From Streptosporangiaceae bacterium (GTDB lineage: Bacteria; Actinomycetota; Actinomycetes; Streptosporangiales; Streptosporangiaceae), in contig JASHYW010000005.1 of NCBI GenBank assembly GCA_030042885.1, positions 1-8,408 on the forward strand: a stretch of DNA of 8,408 nucleotides, in the 5' to 3' direction. Made by a program: the position numbers and the translations under genes. The notes below the pieces were generated by a model. The model was not told the origin of the DNA and did not search any database. It was given only the letters and a program-made list of their open reading frames with translations. Positions 6,265 to 8,408 of the stretch are shown here, piece after piece. Position 1 is the first letter of the stretch. Each line of letters begins with the position of its first letter.

Positions 6265-6612
6265 GTGAGCGAGATTCCGGGCATCGACCCCTCGGTGCCG
6301 CCGAGCGGTACCGGCTGCGTCGAATGCGAGGCCGCGGGCGGCTGGTGGCTGCACCTGCGCCGCTGCGCTCAGTGCGGGCACATCGGCTGCTGCGACTCCT
6401 CGCCGTCGCAGCACGCGTCGGCCCACGCCAAGATCACCGGGCATCCGATCATCCAGAGCTTCGAGCCCGGCGAGATGTGGTTCTGGAACTATGAGACCGA
6501 GGATTCCTTCGACGGACCGGAACTCGCCCCGCCCGAGCACCATCCGCTGGAGCAGGGCGTCCCCGGGCCGGTCGGCCGCGTGCCGCGCGACTGGCGCTTC
6601 CACGTGCATTAG
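6265..6612 (+). CDS. UBP-type zinc finger protein
   Basis: 115 residues from a GTG start that follows the kinase stop directly (TGA at 6262-6264), with AGGAGG at 6251-6256 and 8 nt spacing. The zinc-binding pattern of the UBP/BUZ family is visible: C18-x2-C21, C34-x2-C37, C42, then H50, H54 and H60 (GCVEC, RRCAQCGHIGC, QHASAHAKITGHP). The aromatic WFWNYETED segment (72-80) matches the region that in eukaryotic UBP fingers lines the pocket for the C-terminal Gly-Gly tail of ubiquitin; the Arg that usually follows the GCG turn is Asp here (D44). Bacteria have no ubiquitin, so the partner is unknown; it may bind another protein tail or act only as a small structural adaptor. Tight coupling with the kinase and reductase indicates a shared role. 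The C-terminus is Pro/His-rich without a recognisable motif. Confidence 0.88.
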   Translation: MSEIPGIDPSVPPSGTGCVECEAAGGWWLHLRRCAQCGHIGCCDSSPSQHASAHAKITGHPIIQSFEPGEMWFWNYETEDSFDGPELAPPEHHPLEQGVPGPVGRVPRDWRFHVH

Positions 6613-6635
6613 TTGAGGCTTCTGTGGCGCAGGGC

Positions 6636-6656
6636 CGCGGCTGGCCGCGATAGCGT
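6636..6656 (+). promoter_or_regulatory. Short hairpin plus possible -10 box before the NYN nuclease gene
   Basis: Inverted repeat CGCGG (6636-6640) / CCGCG (6645-6649) with a 4-nt loop, followed at once by TAGCGT (6651-6656), which fits TAnnnT and lies about 32 nt before GTG 6689. It may combine a weak stop for the zinc-finger operon and a start for the next gene. No -35 partner at 16-18 nt is clear (TTGAGG at 6613-6618 is too far), so both roles are tentative. Confidence 0.25.
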
Positions 6657-6677
6657 TTCATCGCCCCATGGGCCGAC

Positions 6678-6685
6678 GGAGGTGA
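6678..6685 (+). promoter_or_regulatory. Near-perfect Shine-Dalgarno GGAGGTGA for the NYN gene
   Basis: GGAGGTGA is complementary to the 3' end of 16S rRNA over eight bases; its GGAGG core ends 6 nt before GTG 6689. It fixes the start codon and argues that this gene is translated independently of the operon upstream. Confidence 0.8.
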
Positions 6686-6688
6686 GCG

Positions 6689-7489
6689 GTGCAACCGGAC
6701 GGAACAGCGCAGGTCGCGGTGTTCGTGGATTTCGAGAACCTCGTCCTCGGCGCGGTCAAGGAACTGCCCGGCCAGGCGAACCCGGCGCCCTACGAGGCGA
6801 TCACCCGGCTGTGCCGCGGTTACGGCACCGCCTCGGTGCGCCGCGCGTACGCCGACTGGGCTGACCCGCGCTTCGGCAGCCATCAGGACGATCTCGCGAT
6901 GAACGGCGTGGACCTGATCCAGGTCGCGCGGGTTGGCATCCAGAACAAGAACGCGGCCGACATCAGGATGGCGGTCGATGCCATGGAGACCCTGATCGTC
7001 CACCCGGAAGTCAGCGTGTTCATCCTGGTCAGCGGGGATGGCGATTACTCGCCGCTGGTGCAGCGGCTGCGTGAGTTCGGCAAGTGGGTGGTCGGCGTCG
7101 GGACCGAGGCCAACGCCAGCCGCAAGCTGGTGTCGGTCTGCTCGGAGTACAAGTACTGGGGCACCCTGGTGGCGGAGGTCGAGCCGGCCGCGCGGCCGGC
7201 CGCGGCGTTCGACATCACCGAGGCGGAGCAACTGCTGATCCGGGCGTTCGAGGAATCCAGCTCCGAGACGCTCACCGCGGGCGGGCTGAAGAGCAAGATG
7301 CTGGCGCTGGACCCCGCGTTCGACGAGCACAACTACGGGGCCCGGAGCTTCCGGGCCTTCCTGGGCCTGATGCCGAAACGGGTCCAGGTCGTCGAGTCGG
7401 GTGGTCCCGATATCACGGTCAAGCTGATCGAGCAGCCAGCGAAGCCCGCCAGGGCCAGAACCCGCAAGTCCCAGGGCACGGGAAAGTAG
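6689..7489 (+). CDS. NYN-domain (PIN-like) nuclease with C-terminal OST-HTH/LOTUS-like domain
   Basis: 266 residues. Residues ~8-165 form a NYN (LabA/DUF88-like) domain, a PIN-like fold whose conserved acids bind divalent metal for RNA cleavage: VFVDFEN (D14, N17), ADIRMAVDAM (D91, D97) and VSGDGDYSPLV (D117, D119), with YADW and VGIQNKN also typical. All key acids appear present, so activity is plausible. Residues ~176-248 (AEQLLIRAFEES, GGLKSKMLALDPAF, GARSFRAFLGLMPKRVQVV) fit an OST-HTH/LOTUS domain, an RNA- or G-quadruplex-binding module in other proteins. The last ~18 residues are basic (KPARARTRKSQGTGK). It is separated by 76 nt from the zinc-finger gene and has its own strong ribosome site, so it is probably its own unit. 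RNA turnover or processing is the likely field; the substrate is unknown. Confidence 0.88.
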   Translation: MQPDGTAQVAVFVDFENLVLGAVKELPGQANPAPYEAITRLCRGYGTASVRRAYADWADPRFGSHQDDLAMNGVDLIQVARVGIQNKNAADIRMAVDAMETLIVHPEVSVFILVSGDGDYSPLVQRLREFGKWVVGVGTEANASRKLVSVCSEYKYWGTLVAEVEPAARPAAAFDITEAEQLLIRAFEESSSETLTAGGLKSKMLALDPAFDEHNYGARSFRAFLGLMPKRVQVVESGGPDITVKLIEQPAKPARARTRKSQGTGK

Positions 7490-7519
7490 TAACAGCAGTC
7501 TCGTTGGCATCACAGCGTG

Positions 7520-7532
7520 GGACGTCGCGTCC
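7520..7532 (+). terminator. Small hairpin downstream of the NYN gene
   Basis: Inverted repeat GGACG (7520-7524) / CGTCC (7528-7532) with a TCG loop, extendable by G-U pairs, 30 nt past the NYN stop codon. It has no following T run. Actinobacterial terminators often lack one, so this could end the nuclease transcript, but the stem is short. Confidence 0.25.
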
Positions 7533-7547
7533 TGGTTACATGGTCGG

Positions 7548-7668
7548 TGGCCGCCCGCGGAACTCGACCTGATGGCCCGGCTCGCGGGGCTGCGGCTGCG
7601 GGAGCGGGTGGGGCGGCCGGGCGGGGGAGCTGTTCACTGGCGACAGTCGCCAGCATGTCTCGGTGTGG
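7548..7668 (+). pseudogene. Frameshifted remnant of a SAM-dependent methyltransferase C-terminus
   Basis: Between the convergent genes the plus strand encodes AELDLMARLAGLRLRER (frame of 7548) and, one base out of phase from 7609, WGGRAGELFTGDSRQHVSVW. Skipping one G in the GGG run at 7606-7608 joins the two into a continuous stretch ending FTGDSRQHVSVW. To my memory this is the typical C-terminal end of class I SAM-dependent methyltransferases of actinobacteria (ELDLMARLAGLRL.xRW.xW....FT..S..HVSVW). The SAM-binding part is missing: upstream of about 7540 the frame shows nothing familiar and soon meets the end of the NYN gene. No proper stop follows HVSVW in frame. I infer a decayed gene fragment of about 40 codons left by deletion or recombination. 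The assignment rests on pattern memory, not on an alignment. Confidence 0.6.
7637..7653. terminator. Perfect 7-bp hairpin between convergent genes, possible bidirectional terminator
   Basis: CTGGCGA (7637-7643), loop CAG, TCGCCAG (7647-7653): a perfect stem 18 bases past the stop of the minus-strand carboxypeptidase gene and 147 bases past the NYN stop. There is no T run on either side. The stem lies inside the methyltransferase remnant (coding for TGDSRQ), so it may be a leftover of coding sequence that happens to pair; position still suits a terminator for the minus-strand gene. Confidence 0.4.
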
Positions 7669-7671
7669 GGA

Positions 7672-8408
7672 TCAGGCGGCGGCGCGAGCTTGCCGGAGGC
7701 TGAAGCCCCAGTCCAGCATCCGCGCAGCGTCCTGCGCGCCAGCGGCCGGACCGGTCCCGGGGCTGTCCAGCACGACTCCGATCAGCGCACGACCGTTCCT
7801 GACCGCCTCGAAGAGCAGGCAATGCCCGGCGTCGTCGGTGTACCCAGTCTTGATCCCGACGGCGCCCGGATAGGAGCCGATCAGCTCGTTGGTGTTATCC
7901 CACCAGTACTGGTGGTGTCCCGGCCCCTTCGGCAGGTGGTAGAACTGCTGGTCCACGATCGACCGGAACACCGGGAACCGCATCGCGGCGAGGCCGAGCG
8001 TGAGCAGGTCAGAGGGTGTGGAGTAGGTGGAGGTCTCGGTCGGATACGGCAACCCGTCGGGCGAAGTGAAGTGGGTATGCGTCATGCCCATCCGCGCCGC
8101 GGTGGCGTTCATGCGCGCGATAAAGGCATTCAGGCCCGGACCGTAAGTATTCGCGAGCGTATATGCCGCGTCGGCACCCGGAGGCAGCAACAGGGCCGCG
8201 AGGAGTTCCTGCACCGTCAGTTCATCGCCTGGGTGCAAAGCCGCGGTCTCCCCGCCGTACTTCCAGGCGTAGTTGAACGCCGCCTGTGGCACCCGGATCT
8301 CCTGGTCCAGGTTGCCGCTTTCGAGTACTACCAGGGCGGTCATCACCTTGGTGACGCTGGCCATTGGCCGCTCGATGTCCAGGCCGCGGCCCCATAGCAC
8401 CTGGCCGG
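7672..8408 (-). CDS. D-alanyl-D-alanine carboxypeptidase-like serine hydrolase (partial, N-terminus off the window)
   Basis: The reading frame stays open to the right edge, so the signal peptide and start are missing; a GTG at 8398-8400 sits within a conserved stretch (VLWGRGLDIERPMASVTK) and is unlikely to be the true start. The protein belongs to the DacA/PBP5-type (peptidase S11) family that trims the terminal D-Ala of peptidoglycan stem peptides outside the membrane. The SxxK box is SVTK (Ser codon 8356-8358, Lys codon 8347-8349), and the KTG box is in VGIKTGYTDDAGHCLL (7843-7851). The second catalytic box, normally SxN within LLLPSGNDAA, reads LLLPPGADAA (8173-8181): both Ser and Asn are replaced. 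Other family features are kept (FTSPDGL, YSTPSDLL, NTNELIG). There is no long C-terminal PBP5 domain; the protein ends soon after GAQDAARMLDWGF. Either a variant enzyme or a less active relative is possible. It converges with the NYN gene. Confidence 0.88.
   Translation of the reverse strand, partial: GQVLWGRGLDIERPMASVTKVMTALVVLESGNLDQEIRVPQAAFNYAWKYGGETAALHPGDELTVQELLAALLLPPGADAAYTLANTYGPGLNAFIARMNATAARMGMTHTHFTSPDGLPYPTETSTYSTPSDLLTLGLAAMRFPVFRSIVDQQFYHLPKGPGHHQYWWDNTNELIGSYPGAVGIKTGYTDDAGHCLLFEAVRNGRALIGVVLDSPGTGPAAGAQDAARMLDWGFSLRQARAAA

Noticed and set aside
5311..6609. Long minus-strand open frame opposite the kinase gene (432 codons)
   Set aside because: A GC-bias shadow: the peptide is Arg/Pro/His/Gln-rich without domains, and the plus strand encodes a full histidine kinase.
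7663..8397. Plus-strand open frame of 244 codons opposite the carboxypeptidase
   Set aside because: Antisense shadow of a well-supported gene; only its extreme 5' edge continues the methyltransferase remnant.

Overview
The window is very GC-rich, with strong G/C bias at third codon positions, GTG starts, purine-rich AGGAGG/GGAGG ribosome sites and ATGA or GTGA-type gene junctions. This fits a high-GC actinomycete, probably a soil-dwelling filamentous lineage; I cannot name the genus. Seven genes run left to right, and one, cut by the right edge, runs right to left. No rRNA, tRNA, CRISPR array or insertion sequence is visible.

Layout: (1) 128-1766 holds two translationally coupled sigma-70-family (ECF/SigE-like) sigma factor genes. 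The second carries an extra ~110-residue N-terminal segment. A small basic ORF overlapping its 3' end may be the remnant of a sigma-linked partner gene. (2) 1836-3071 encodes a protein-L-isoaspartate methyltransferase-like enzyme with a ~170-residue C-terminal extension. (3) 3155-6612 is a tight three-gene operon, the most interesting part of the window. It encodes a response regulator fused to a degenerate glutaredoxin-like domain and a thioredoxin-reductase-like flavoprotein without the CxxC, then a histidine kinase with an N-terminal cyclic-nucleotide-binding-like domain, then a small UBP-type zinc-finger protein. Its first ATG lies 6 nt after a TACTAT -10 element with no Shine-Dalgarno site nearby, so it may be a leaderless transcript. 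(4) 6689-7489 encodes a NYN-domain nuclease with a C-terminal OST-HTH/LOTUS-like domain. (5) 7490-7671 lies between convergent genes and contains a frameshifted remnant of a SAM-methyltransferase C-terminus plus two small hairpins. (6) 7672-8408 (minus) is a D-alanyl-D-alanine carboxypeptidase-like gene with SxxK and KTG boxes but a substituted SxN box.

How the genes may work together: the operon reads as a two-component system whose output is a flavin/NAD(P)H enzyme instead of DNA binding. The kinase would sense through a ligand pocket that no longer looks like a cAMP site and pass phosphate to the receiver on the reductase-like protein. The zinc-finger protein is a co-translated accessory of unknown partner. 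The sigma pair, the isoaspartyl methyltransferase-like protein and this operon could together suit a stress or redox response, but that link is inferred from adjacency only.
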